From: an uncultured Muribaculaceae bacterium | GTDB taxonomy: Bacteria; Bacteroidota; Bacteroidia; Bacteroidales; Muribaculaceae | Direction of reading: 5' to 3' | DNA length: 64,000 bases | NCBI GenBank assembly: GCA_910579185.1 | Contig: CAJTTG010000002.1 | Coordinates: 248,001-312,000, forward strand | Shown here: positions 10,378 through 18,382 of the stretch, in pieces | How the letters are laid out: every line of letters begins with the position of its first letter | How positions within the stretch are numbered: the stretch's first letter is position 1 | The notes under the pieces: generated by a model | The model's input: the letters and a program-made list of their open reading frames with translations, nothing else | Database searches by the model: none | Told to the model about the DNA's origin: nothing | Position numbers and translations under genes: made by a program

Positions 10378-10815
10378 ATGTGGATGATCTGGCTTGCTGT
10401 GGCGATATTGCTGGTGATCATTGAGATCTTCACAATGTCGGCCATAGCCCTGAGCCTTGCGTTCGGGGTGCTGGGTGGCTTTGTCGCAGCTCTTTGCGGA
10501 GGAAGCCTTGAGATCCAGTTGATAGCCATGGCGTTCGTTATGATAGCCGCTCTGATAGTGGTTCCCAAGCTATTCCGTCGTTACGGCATAATCAAAACCC
10601 CGACCAAGGAGTCGACGAGCAATATGGATGCGCTTGTCGGCCGTCGGTCGGTTGTGGAGCCTGTGGCAACCGGTGTGGCTGATCAAGGACCGAGAATAAA
10701 GATCGACGGCGACCGCTGGCTTGTCAGAACGGAGGATGACGCGGCGTTACTGCCAGGACAGAAAGTCGAGGTCATGGGCTATGACAGCATCATATTGATA
10801 GTTCGACCCATTTAA
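10378..10815 (+). CDS. NfeD-like membrane protein
   Basis: About 145 residues: two or three membrane segments in the first 65 residues, then a soluble OB-fold domain whose GDRWLVRTEDDAALLPGQKVEV segment is the typical NfeD C-terminal signature. NfeD proteins pair with SPFH/stomatin proteins in membrane microdomains, and the next gene is exactly such a protein, 20 bases downstream. In-frame ATGs at 10354 and 10366 could also be used; 10378 lies just after the previous stop. Confidence 0.8.
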   Translation: MWMIWLAVAILLVIIEIFTMSAIALSLAFGVLGGFVAALCGGSLEIQLIAMAFVMIAALIVVPKLFRRYGIIKTPTKESTSNMDALVGRRSVVEPVATGVADQGPRIKIDGDRWLVRTEDDAALLPGQKVEVMGYDSIILIVRPI

Positions 10816-10835
10816 TAACATCTAAATTTAGTATC

Positions 10836-11813
10836 ATGGAAGTCTGGATCATTATCGGAGTCATAGTACTCCTCGCAGTAATTATCGTGGCAAATGCTGT
10901 CAAGGTGGTGCCACAGTCAGAAACAAGAGTGATTGAACGTCTGGGACGTTTCCATAGTGTCCTGCCAGCCGGTCTTAACATCATCTGGCCGTTTATTGAT
11001 AAGCCGAAGGTGGTCTACACCCGTAGAGTTGAGCATCTCGGAAATGGCCGGAATTATGTACGGGTTTCAACAACGAGTGTGATCGATCTGCGCGAACAGG
11101 TCTATGATTTCCCATCGCAGCAAGTTATCACCAAGGATAATGTGACCACGGAGATCAATGCGCTGCTTTATTTCCAGATCGTTGATCCGAAGAAATCTGT
11201 TTATGAAATTGACAATCTGCCGAACGCCATAGAGAAACTGACGCAGACATCGCTGAGAAATGTGATCGGAGAGATGGAACTCGACGAGACGCTTACTTCG
11301 CGTGACACTATCAACGCTAAGTTGCAGGCTATCCTTGACGATGCCACAAACAAGTGGGGTGTCAAGGTGAACCGTGTCGAATTGCAGGATATCACACCTC
11401 CGGAGAGCGTGAGGGAGGCAATGGAGAAGCAGATGCAGGCGGAGCGCAACCGACGTGCCGAGATCCTGAATGCCGAGGGTGAGAAGAAGTCGCTGATCCT
11501 GCGTTCGGAGGGTGAGAAGCAATCGCGCATCAACCAGGCCGAAGCAGCCAAGCAATCGGAGATCCTGAAAGCGGAAGGCGAGGCTAAGGCGAAGATTCTA
11601 CAGGCCGAAGCTGAGGCTGAGGCTGTACGTCGGGTGGCTGAGGCTGTGGCAGCATCCAATACCAATCCGGCATCGTATATGCTTGCAATGAAATATATTG
11701 AAACTCTCGGTGAGATGACAAAAGGTAAGGATGCCAAGACCATCTATATCCCCTATGAGGCAACCGGAGTGCTCTCGTCGCTTGGTTCGGTCAAGGATAT
11801 TCTGGCGAAATAA
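10836..11813 (+). CDS. SPFH/band-7 (stomatin-like) membrane protein
   Basis: A 325-residue protein with one N-terminal membrane helix (residues 4-24), an SPFH domain (about 25-200, with VPQSETRVIERLGRFHSVLP) and a long Ala/Glu-rich coiled coil made of repeated AEGE/SEGE units (about 195-275) that drives oligomerisation into membrane rings. Homologues such as QmcA organise membrane domains and modulate proteases. It is encoded directly after an NfeD protein, the usual arrangement. An 8-bp-stem terminator follows. Confidence 0.9.
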   Translation: MEVWIIIGVIVLLAVIIVANAVKVVPQSETRVIERLGRFHSVLPAGLNIIWPFIDKPKVVYTRRVEHLGNGRNYVRVSTTSVIDLREQVYDFPSQQVITKDNVTTEINALLYFQIVDPKKSVYEIDNLPNAIEKLTQTSLRNVIGEMELDETLTSRDTINAKLQAILDDATNKWGVKVNRVELQDITPPESVREAMEKQMQAERNRRAEILNAEGEKKSLILRSEGEKQSRINQAEAAKQSEILKAEGEAKAKILQAEAEAEAVRRVAEAVAASNTNPASYMLAMKYIETLGEMTKGKDAKTIYIPYEATGVLSSLGSVKDILAK

Positions 11814-11816
11814 GTC

Positions 11817-11842
11817 AGAGTATAGAGTATAGAGTATAGAGT
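11817..11842. repeat. 7-bp short tandem repeat AGAGTAT
   Basis: Three full copies of AGAGTAT plus a partial AGAGT lie directly after the SPFH stop codon. Such short tandem repeats can change length by slippage; here it is between a gene end and its terminator, so little effect is expected. Confidence 0.8.
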
Positions 11843-11874
11843 GCCGGAGTGAAGTCAATTGCTCCGGCATTTTA
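11842..11874 (+). terminator. terminator after the SPFH gene
   Basis: Stem TGCCGGAG / CTCCGGCA (11842-11849 and 11862-11869) with a 12-nt loop, followed by TTTTAT. Confidence 0.7.
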
Positions 11875-11901
11875 TATGTCTATGGTTACGGAACGAACAG
11901 A

Positions 11902-12630
11902 TCATAGGCGGCCGTGGTCGGCGTAGGAGTAGAAGCCTTCTTCCGGGCTGACTATGAGGTGGTCGATTACCCGGATTTCCATTATGTCTCCGGCTTCTTT
12001 GAGGCGTTTGGTCAGAGCGTCGTCCTGTGGGGATGGATTGAGGTTGCCTGAGGGATGGTTGTGGACAAGGATTATGGATGATGCAAGATGGCCGATGGCA
12101 TGTTTCATCACAATCTTTGGCTCAACAACAGTTGCGCCTGTCCCTCCGCGACTGATGCATTCTTTGGCAATGAGGCGCCCTGAACGCGAGATTAACAGTA
12201 TCCAGAACTCTTCTGTGGCGAGATTCTCGACATTATTCCTTATCGCTTCGTAGGCCGCTTCGGAGCTTGTGATCCGTGGCTTGTCGGATGGCTTGATGTC
12301 TTTCCGGCGTCCACCTAATTCAAGGGCGGCAGCTATGGTCACCGCCTTTGCCGGACCTATGCCATGGAATCGTGACGACATGTCGCGGATGCTCATCTGT
12401 GCCATTGTGCTTAGCGAGTTGCCACAAGCCTGATAAAGTTCCCGGCTGAGTTCTATAACTGATTTGCCCGGAACGCCTCCACCCAGAAGTATGGCTATCA
12501 GTTCCGTGTCGGAGAGGGTACGGATGCCATGAGCTATGGCTTTCTCGCGAGGCTTGTCGTCGTCGCACAGATCGGCGATCCTTGACGGCGAGGGGAGCGG
12601 ACTATTGGATGGTGTGGCAGCTTTTTCCAT
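11902..12630 (-). CDS. radC: RadC-family JAB-domain protein
   Basis: About 242 residues. An N-terminal helix-hairpin-helix region (TLSDTELIAILL; FHGIGPAKAVTIAAALELG) precedes an MPN/JAB domain with the full metal motif HNHPSGNLNPSPQDD near the C-terminus. Members are annotated as DNA-repair RadC, but the biochemical role of chromosomal copies is unsettled. The start at 12630 (MEKAATPSN) was chosen because the longer form from 12675 would overlap the upstream glycosyltransferase. It is the last gene of a four-gene minus-strand operon. Confidence 0.85.
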   Translation of the reverse strand: MEKAATPSNSPLPSPSRIADLCDDDKPREKAIAHGIRTLSDTELIAILLGGGVPGKSVIELSRELYQACGNSLSTMAQMSIRDMSSRFHGIGPAKAVTIAAALELGGRRKDIKPSDKPRITSSEAAYEAIRNNVENLATEEFWILLISRSGRLIAKECISRGGTGATVVEPKIVMKHAIGHLASSIILVHNHPSGNLNPSPQDDALTKRLKEAGDIMEIRVIDHLIVSPEEGFYSYADHGRL

Positions 12631-12652
12631 GGAGTGTCTTATAGGGATGTGT

Positions 12653-13651
12653 TTATTTTCCTTTGCGCATTGCAATCTCTTGATTTATGTCGCGTCCGCG
12701 TCCGAGGATTATTTTGGTGAAATAAGCGCGGATGAAACCTGTGCCATAGCCCACGATCTGAATGATGGATGCCGGAACGGCAAGAGCAGCGATCTGAAGC
12801 GAACGTGTCGAGGCAAGGGCTGCGAGGAATATGGCCACTATGTAGACACCGAGCGGCAGCAACCACCATGGGGAGACAAAGATGCCGAGGGCAAGGAGCA
12901 GAATCCCTATGATTACGGCAAGAGCCGGCAGCGTATGGACAATTTTAAGGGAGTCGGGGTAGAGAAGTTTAAGAGTGATACGCGACATGCCGAACACGTG
13001 GACCTGACGCCAGAATTTGCGGAAGTCAACGCGACGTTTGTGATAGACCTCGGCGTCGCGTATCAGGCCGATGGAAAATCCGGCCTGGCGGATTCGGGTG
13101 CTCATGTCGATGTCTTCTGAAAACATCTCCCGGAATCCCCCCACGCGGTTATATACTTCGCGGCTATAGCCCATGTTGAAAGATCGGGGGACGAATTTTT
13201 CAAGCTGAACTTTGCCTCCACGTATGCCACCTGTTGTCAGGAATGATGTCATTGCAAATGATATCGCTTTCTGGACGGGGGTGAATGATGAGTGCGCGGC
13301 ATCGGGACCTCCGAAGCAATCCAGCTTACGGGCTGAAAGAGATTTGTCGAGTTTTTCAAAATAGTCGGCCGGGATCACGCAATCAGAGTCGAAGAAAATG
13401 AGATATTGACCCGAAGAGCGTTCTATCCCATAGTTTCTGGCTATGGAGCGGCCTTCGTTTTCCTTGTAGAAATATTTTACATCCAGTTTATCTTTATAGT
13501 GATCAACAGTCTGCTGACAAGGCTCTGTGGAACCATCTTCCACGATTATTGTCTCAAAGTCGGTCATTGATTGCCGGGAAAGGCTTCGGAGCAGATCGTC
13601 GACCTCGTCAATGCGGTTATAGACCGGAACTATTACTGAGTATTTCGGCAT
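12653..13651 (-). CDS. membrane-anchored family 2 glycosyltransferase
   Basis: A 332-residue GT2 enzyme: KYSVIVPVYNR at the start, FDSD metal motif near residue 100, a GPDAAH acceptor-loop motif, and an acidic EDID motif near residue 185. Three hydrophobic segments in the last 100 residues anchor it to the inner membrane. By family it should extend a lipid-linked or surface glycan; the sugar is unknown. It sits between nspC (17-base gap) and radC. Confidence 0.85.
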   Translation of the reverse strand: MPKYSVIVPVYNRIDEVDDLLRSLSRQSMTDFETIIVEDGSTEPCQQTVDHYKDKLDVKYFYKENEGRSIARNYGIERSSGQYLIFFDSDCVIPADYFEKLDKSLSARKLDCFGGPDAAHSSFTPVQKAISFAMTSFLTTGGIRGGKVQLEKFVPRSFNMGYSREVYNRVGGFREMFSEDIDMSTRIRQAGFSIGLIRDAEVYHKRRVDFRKFWRQVHVFGMSRITLKLLYPDSLKIVHTLPALAVIIGILLLALGIFVSPWWLLPLGVYIVAIFLAALASTRSLQIAALAVPASIIQIVGYGTGFIRAYFTKIILGRGRDINQEIAMRKGK

Positions 13652-13668
13652 GGCAGGATTGGTTTTAT

Positions 13669-14799
13669 TTAAGACATTCTGGACTCATAGTCCTCGAAAG
13701 TGAAACGTCGCAGATAGGAGCAGTCGCCATTTGAATCACACCATACGATGTCGGGATGCTGGATGCCATTGAACATGTTGGTCTTGACTGTGGTGTAGTG
13801 GTTCATGTCTTCAAAACGCAGACGGTCGTCGGCTTTGAGCGGAGAGGGGAAACACCATGACGCAATAAAATCGCCGCTCAGACAGGAGTTGCCGCCAATG
13901 CGGTAGACAGGCAGACCGGGAGCTTCCGGAACGCTTTCTGTTATGGCCGGTTTGTAGGGCATTTCAAGGCAGTCGGGCATGTGGCATGCGAAAGAGGCGT
14001 CGATTATAGCGGTTGAGATCCCTTGGTTCTCTACTATGTCGACCACGGATGTGATCAGATCGCCTGTACGCCATGTGAATGCGCTTCCCGGTTCGAGGAT
14101 CACGCTTAGATTGGGATAGCGGCGACGGAAATCGCTGAGAAGCTGCACTAGATGATCCGTATCGTAGCCCTCACGGGTCATAAGATGTCCGCCTCCCATG
14201 TTGACCCATTTGAGCGACGGCAGGAATTCGCCGAACTGTTCTTCAAAGGCTGCGAGAACTTTTGCAAGATCGAACGATGTGGATTCACATAAGGCATGGA
14301 AATGCAAACCCTCGATCCCTTCCGGCAGGCGGTCGGAAATCATGTCGCGTGTAACGCCGAATCGCGATCCCGGTAACGCCGGATTGTATATGTCGGTGTC
14401 AATTACCGAGCATTGCGGATTGACTCTCAGTCCGGGGCTGACACCTGCTTTCAGGGCGCGGCTACAGAACCGTTCGGCCTGGGAGAGGGAATTAAATGTG
14501 ATGTGTGACGATCCGTTCAGAAAGGCATCAATCGTCCGGTCGGTGTAGGCAGGGCAATACGAATGGGCTTTGGCCGCAAGATGTTTGTTGCCAAGCTGCA
14601 ACTCGTTGAGAGACGATGCCGTGAATTTAAATCCCATTTCCCGCATAGGTCCGAATGAACGCCAGAGAGCATTGGCTTTGAAGGCCATGATTATCTCCAC
14701 TCCGGCGCGTCGTCGCACGGAGTCGATCAATTGAAGATTGGCGCGAAGACGGTCTTCATAGACTATATAGAATGGAGTCGGTAGCTGATTTTCTTTCAT
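13669..14799 (-). CDS. nspC: carboxynorspermidine/carboxyspermidine decarboxylase
   Basis: A 376-residue PLP enzyme of the alanine-racemase-like fold III group. The pyridoxal lysine is in MAFKAN (about residue 41), the glycine loop is VNMGGGHL, and the IGGNSCLSGDF motif holds the second-subunit active-site cysteine. In Bacteroidales NspC makes spermidine from carboxyspermidine in place of SAM decarboxylation. The start overlaps the pcrA stop by 4 bases (ATGA), so the two are translationally coupled. Confidence 0.92.
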   Translation of the reverse strand: MKENQLPTPFYIVYEDRLRANLQLIDSVRRRAGVEIIMAFKANALWRSFGPMREMGFKFTASSLNELQLGNKHLAAKAHSYCPAYTDRTIDAFLNGSSHITFNSLSQAERFCSRALKAGVSPGLRVNPQCSVIDTDIYNPALPGSRFGVTRDMISDRLPEGIEGLHFHALCESTSFDLAKVLAAFEEQFGEFLPSLKWVNMGGGHLMTREGYDTDHLVQLLSDFRRRYPNLSVILEPGSAFTWRTGDLITSVVDIVENQGISTAIIDASFACHMPDCLEMPYKPAITESVPEAPGLPVYRIGGNSCLSGDFIASWCFPSPLKADDRLRFEDMNHYTTVKTNMFNGIQHPDIVWCDSNGDCSYLRRFTFEDYESRMS

Positions 14800-17114
14800 T
14801 GGTCAAGTATGTTGAAACGGGCGAATTTAAGTAGAAGCACACGTGATCCCAGATTGTCGAATTCCACGGTTATGCGCGGATCTGCGTGGGTTGTGTCGAT
14901 ATCCGTGATCTGTCCGCGTCCGAAGCGGCTGTGTTCGATAGCCATTCCTGTTGCCAGTTCATCGACGGTGTGAAGTCCTCCGCCGGTTCCGCTGTTGTTT
15001 CCGGTAGCCGGAGTCGATGGGGATGCGTTGCGTGTGGGAGCCGGCTGGCTTTTTGTCGAAGACAGAGGCTTGAATGACGATCCATGGTAGGAGTTGCCGT
15101 AGGATTCAAATGAGCGTTTGGGCGCGGCGATGGATGTCCCTGAAGAGAGATTGAGATATTGAATGTCGATGTCGCGCAGGAATCGGGATGGCGAGGTGGT
15201 GCAGGTTGTGCCGTTACGGTAGCGTGTGGAGGCATAGGAGAGCATGCAGAAATTCTTGGCACGTGTTATGGCCACGTAGAGCAGACGGCGTTCCTCTTCT
15301 ATCTCCTCAATCGATCCATTTGACATTGCCGAGGGGAAAAGGTCTTCTTCAACGCCTACGATGAACACATTGCTGAATTCAAGACCCTTGGCCGCATGGA
15401 CAGTCATCAGCGTGACACGTTCCTGAGCCTGTCCGTCGTCATCATCGGAATCCTGATCCGTGGCAAGTGATACTTCGCCCAGAAAGTCGGACAAACTGAG
15501 ATTCTCGTTGCCTTCCTCAATTCGAGTGTCAATAAATTCCTTAGCACCGGAGAGAAGTTCGTTCAGGTTTTCCTGCTTTGAAAGATTCTCGGGGGTGTTG
15601 TCGGTCAGAAGCATGGATAGCAGTTTGGTACGCGATATGATCAGCCGTGCCACTTCCTCTGCATTCTGTCCCGATGCGTTTGCGCTGATGAATGATTGGA
15701 TCAGCTCCCGGAATCCGTCGAGTTTGCGGCGCGTTCCGGAGTTGACATCGAGGTTGTAGAGATCCATGTCGCAGATCACATCCCATGCGCTGACTTTGTT
15801 TTCTATGGCTGCACGCAGCAGTTTGTTGAGTGTGGTCTCGCCTATGCCGCGCGCCGGGAAGTTGATCACTCGTTTCAGGGCTTCGTCGTCGGACGGGTTG
15901 ACCGACAGACGGAAATATGCGATGGCATCCTTGACCTCCTTGCGCTGATAGAATGAAAGCCCACCGTATATTCTGTAAGGAATGTTGCGCTTGCGTAAAG
16001 ATTCCTCCAGAACACGGCTCTGTGCGTTGGTGCGGTAGAGGATAGCGAAATCTTCAAAAGAATCGCCCGAACGCATCTTTACCTGCGATATTCGGTTGGC
16101 AACAAGATAGCCCTCTTCGAAATCGCTGTAGCTCTGCACCACTTCAATGCGATGGCCGGACGCGTTTTTAGAGAATACTCTTTTGGGTATCTGCCGGGTG
16201 TTTTTCTCTATAAGCGAGTTGGCTGCGTTGATTATGGTCTGTGTGGAGCGGTAGTTCTGTTCCAGTTTGAATATCTGTAGGTTCGGGTAGCCCCGTTTGA
16301 GGTTGAGAATGTTGCTGATGTTGGCTCCGCGGAAGGAGTAGATGCTCTGGGCATCATCACCTACAACGCAGAGCCGTTCGCTTGCGCTGCAAAGCTGAGA
16401 GACAATGACATGCTGGGCAAAGTTAGTGTCCTGATACTCGTCGACCAGCACGTAGCGGAAAAATTCCTGATAATGGTGGAGCAGGTCGGGATTGTCGCGC
16501 AGCAGGATGTTGGTATAGTAGAGCAGATCGTCAAAATCCATGGCTCCTGCAGTGAAGCAACGGTCGCGGTAGGTGCGGTAGATGGCATATATCAGCGGCC
16601 GGCGGCTCTGTCGGTCGGCTTCCATGGCATCTTTCAGCGTGGCATATTTCTCAGGGGATATCAGCGCGTTTTTTGCCGATGATATGGCGGAGAGCACAGT
16701 GTTCGGTTTGTAGATCTTGTCATCGAGATCCATGTCCTTGATTATGGATTTGACAAGCGATTTTGAGTCGGCGGTATCATAGATCGTGAAGTTAGGCTTG
16801 TAGCCTATCCGTTCGGCGTTCTGACGCAGGATGCGTGCGAAAATGGAGTGGAAAGTGCCCATCCATAGCCGTGACGCTGTTTTCGGGCCTACGAGCTGTT
16901 CTATGCGTTCGCGCATTTCACGGGCGGCTTTGTTGGTGAAAGTCAGGGCGAGAATGCGCCAAGGCTCATAGCCCATCTGCAAAAGGTGTACTATCTTGTA
17001 GGTCAGCACGCGTGTCTTGCCCGAACCGGCTCCGGCTATGACAAGCTGTGGGCCGTCGGTGTAGACAACGGCTGCACGCTGCTGATCGTTGAGTTTGTCG
17101 AGGTAATCTTCCAA
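14796..17114 (-). CDS. pcrA: UvrD/PcrA-type superfamily 1 DNA helicase
   Basis: A 772-residue 3'-5' helicase for excision repair and replication restart. All SF1A motifs are visible: Q motif LNDQQRAAV, Walker A AGAGSGKT, motif Ia TFTNKAAREM, Walker B VDEYQDTN, motif IV QNYRSTQ, motif V TVHAAKGLEF and motif VI LYVAITRAK. The C-terminal tail (last 110 residues) is Ser/Thr-rich and ends in a Tudor-like element (GMAIEHSRFGRGQIT), as in PcrA. It heads the operon with nspC, and a -7 box lies 26 bases upstream of its start. Confidence 0.95.
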   Translation of the reverse strand: MEDYLDKLNDQQRAAVVYTDGPQLVIAGAGSGKTRVLTYKIVHLLQMGYEPWRILALTFTNKAAREMRERIEQLVGPKTASRLWMGTFHSIFARILRQNAERIGYKPNFTIYDTADSKSLVKSIIKDMDLDDKIYKPNTVLSAISSAKNALISPEKYATLKDAMEADRQSRRPLIYAIYRTYRDRCFTAGAMDFDDLLYYTNILLRDNPDLLHHYQEFFRYVLVDEYQDTNFAQHVIVSQLCSASERLCVVGDDAQSIYSFRGANISNILNLKRGYPNLQIFKLEQNYRSTQTIINAANSLIEKNTRQIPKRVFSKNASGHRIEVVQSYSDFEEGYLVANRISQVKMRSGDSFEDFAILYRTNAQSRVLEESLRKRNIPYRIYGGLSFYQRKEVKDAIAYFRLSVNPSDDEALKRVINFPARGIGETTLNKLLRAAIENKVSAWDVICDMDLYNLDVNSGTRRKLDGFRELIQSFISANASGQNAEEVARLIISRTKLLSMLLTDNTPENLSKQENLNELLSGAKEFIDTRIEEGNENLSLSDFLGEVSLATDQDSDDDDGQAQERVTLMTVHAAKGLEFSNVFIVGVEEDLFPSAMSNGSIEEIEEERRLLYVAITRAKNFCMLSYASTRYRNGTTCTTSPSRFLRDIDIQYLNLSSGTSIAAPKRSFESYGNSYHGSSFKPLSSTKSQPAPTRNASPSTPATGNNSGTGGGLHTVDELATGMAIEHSRFGRGQITDIDTTHADPRITVEFDNLGSRVLLLKFARFNILDQ

Positions 17115-17139
17115 AACTTTATAAGCTGTGTTAGTCTTA

Positions 17140-17147
17140 CAAAGTTA
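17140..17147 (-). promoter_or_regulatory. TAACTTTG promoter box for the pcrA operon
   Basis: The minus strand reads TAACTTTG (TAnnTTTG consensus), placing transcription start near 17134, about 20 bases before the pcrA ATG. It is divergent from the boxes at 17161 and 17189. Confidence 0.65.
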
Positions 17148-17188
17148 CTAAATCTCTGTATAAATTTGTGGATTTCTATATAAAACAT

Positions 17189-17196
17189 TAATTTTG
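17189..17196 (+). promoter_or_regulatory. TAATTTTG promoter box for the small lipoprotein
   Basis: A match to TAnnTTTG 29 bases upstream of the ATG at 17225. A second match (TAAATTTG, 17161-17168) lies just upstream; either could be used. Confidence 0.55.
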
Positions 17197-17224
17197 GAAA
17201 TCCTAACATTTAAATAAACCAGCT

Positions 17225-17596
17225 ATGAAGATCTTTAAATTTATGCTCATGGCAGTTGTTGCCATTGCAATGGCTTCCTGCTCAGGTGGCTATAATGAAA
17301 AAACATGTGAGGAACTTGCAGAGAAAATCAAGAACCATGATGAACTGACCCAAGCAGACTATTCGGCTATGATTGAACAGCTTGATGGAGTCACAAAGGA
17401 AGTTGAAAAGCTTGATGAGAAGTATGAGGATAATCCTATGGAACTGCATAATGATGAGGAAGCAATGTCGCTTATACGCTATGCTTTTGGATTCGCCCTG
17501 ACATTGGAACAGGCCAATCTTGACGAAAGCAATCAGAAGAAATATGATGATCTGAAGGCAAAAATCGAAGAGGCCAAAGAGAAAGAGGCAAAATAA
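17225..17596 (+). CDS. small helical lipoprotein
   Basis: A 123-residue lipoprotein: lysine-rich start, hydrophobic core and lipobox AMASC (cysteine near residue 19). The rest is acidic and helical, with Lys/Glu heptads and a run of alternating K and E at the C-terminus, giving a probable coiled coil in the periplasm. It has its own promoter and a strong terminator, so it is a single-gene unit between two leftward operons. Family not recognised. Confidence 0.8.
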   Translation: MKIFKFMLMAVVAIAMASCSGGYNEKTCEELAEKIKNHDELTQADYSAMIEQLDGVTKEVEKLDEKYEDNPMELHNDEEAMSLIRYAFGFALTLEQANLDESNQKKYDDLKAKIEEAKEKEAK

Positions 17597-17616
17597 TAAG
17601 GCATGAGAATAATGCT

Positions 17617-17658
17617 GAGAGGCGTTGTGGAGCTATTCTGCAACGCCTCTCTTTAGTT
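17617..17658. terminator. bidirectional terminator between lipoprotein and ktrA
   Basis: An 11-bp perfect stem (GAGAGGCGTTG / CAACGCCTCTC) with a 13-nt loop and a T-rich tail on the plus strand. It also lies 2 bases beyond the stop of the convergent ktrA gene and could serve both. Confidence 0.75.
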
Positions 17659-17659
17659 T

Positions 17660-18361
17660 CTATTGTCGGGATTCGTAGTGTTTGAACAGCGTGCGGAAGG
17701 CCTGCTGTGAACCAAGGCATGTGATCATGTCGTCGGATTCCACGCGCTGTTCATCGGATTCTGTGTCGGGTATGACGGTGTAGCAGTCGCGCTCAATTCC
17801 AAGAATATTACGTGAACGTGTCTTACGCATTGCCACAATCAGTTTCAGTCCGAATTGATCTTCAAGATCGAGTGCGTTATACCGCATGCCGACGAAAAAT
17901 TCGGGCATACGGAATTTGACAACCATCATATCCGCATCAAGGCGCATGGTCTCGCTGTCGAAGCCCAATGTCATTTCATTCACAAGGTCGGCGGCGGCGC
18001 GTTGCTCCGGAGTAATGATCCTGTCGATCTCGAAACTCTGGAGAATGGATTCGTGGAGTTTGTCGATCGCACGTGCATAGATATGCTCCACTCCGAGTTT
18101 TTTCAGGATGGCCACGGTGCGGATGCTTGCGCCGAAGTTCTCGCCGATGGCAACTATCACAAGATCGATGTTTTTAAGTGGCAGCACTTCAAGTGAAACT
18201 TCATCGGTCGAGTCTATGATATAGGCTGTTGAGATGAAATCCTTGATGGATTCGACAAGTGTGGGATTCTTGTCGGCACCGATCACTTCATGACCCATAT
18301 TGGTGAGGTCGATGGCAAGGTTGGAACCATATATTCCGAGTCCGATGATGAGGTAGCGCAT
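17660..18361 (-). CDS. ktrA: potassium-channel regulatory subunit (KtrA/TrkA)
   Basis: A 233-residue cytoplasmic RCK protein. The N-terminal Rossmann domain has GLGIYGSNLA and the acidic second-strand end GADKN that binds NAD(H) or adenine nucleotide; the C-terminal RCK_C domain covers about residues 145-225. It gates the membrane subunit encoded 21 bases upstream. A single RCK unit marks it as Ktr-type rather than the doubled TrkA. Confidence 0.88.
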   Translation of the reverse strand: MRYLIIGLGIYGSNLAIDLTNMGHEVIGADKNPTLVESIKDFISTAYIIDSTDEVSLEVLPLKNIDLVIVAIGENFGASIRTVAILKKLGVEHIYARAIDKLHESILQSFEIDRIITPEQRAAADLVNEMTLGFDSETMRLDADMMVVKFRMPEFFVGMRYNALDLEDQFGLKLIVAMRKTRSRNILGIERDCYTVIPDTESDEQRVESDDMITCLGSQQAFRTLFKHYESRQ

Positions 18362-18382
18362 AACAGATGGATTGAAGTTGTG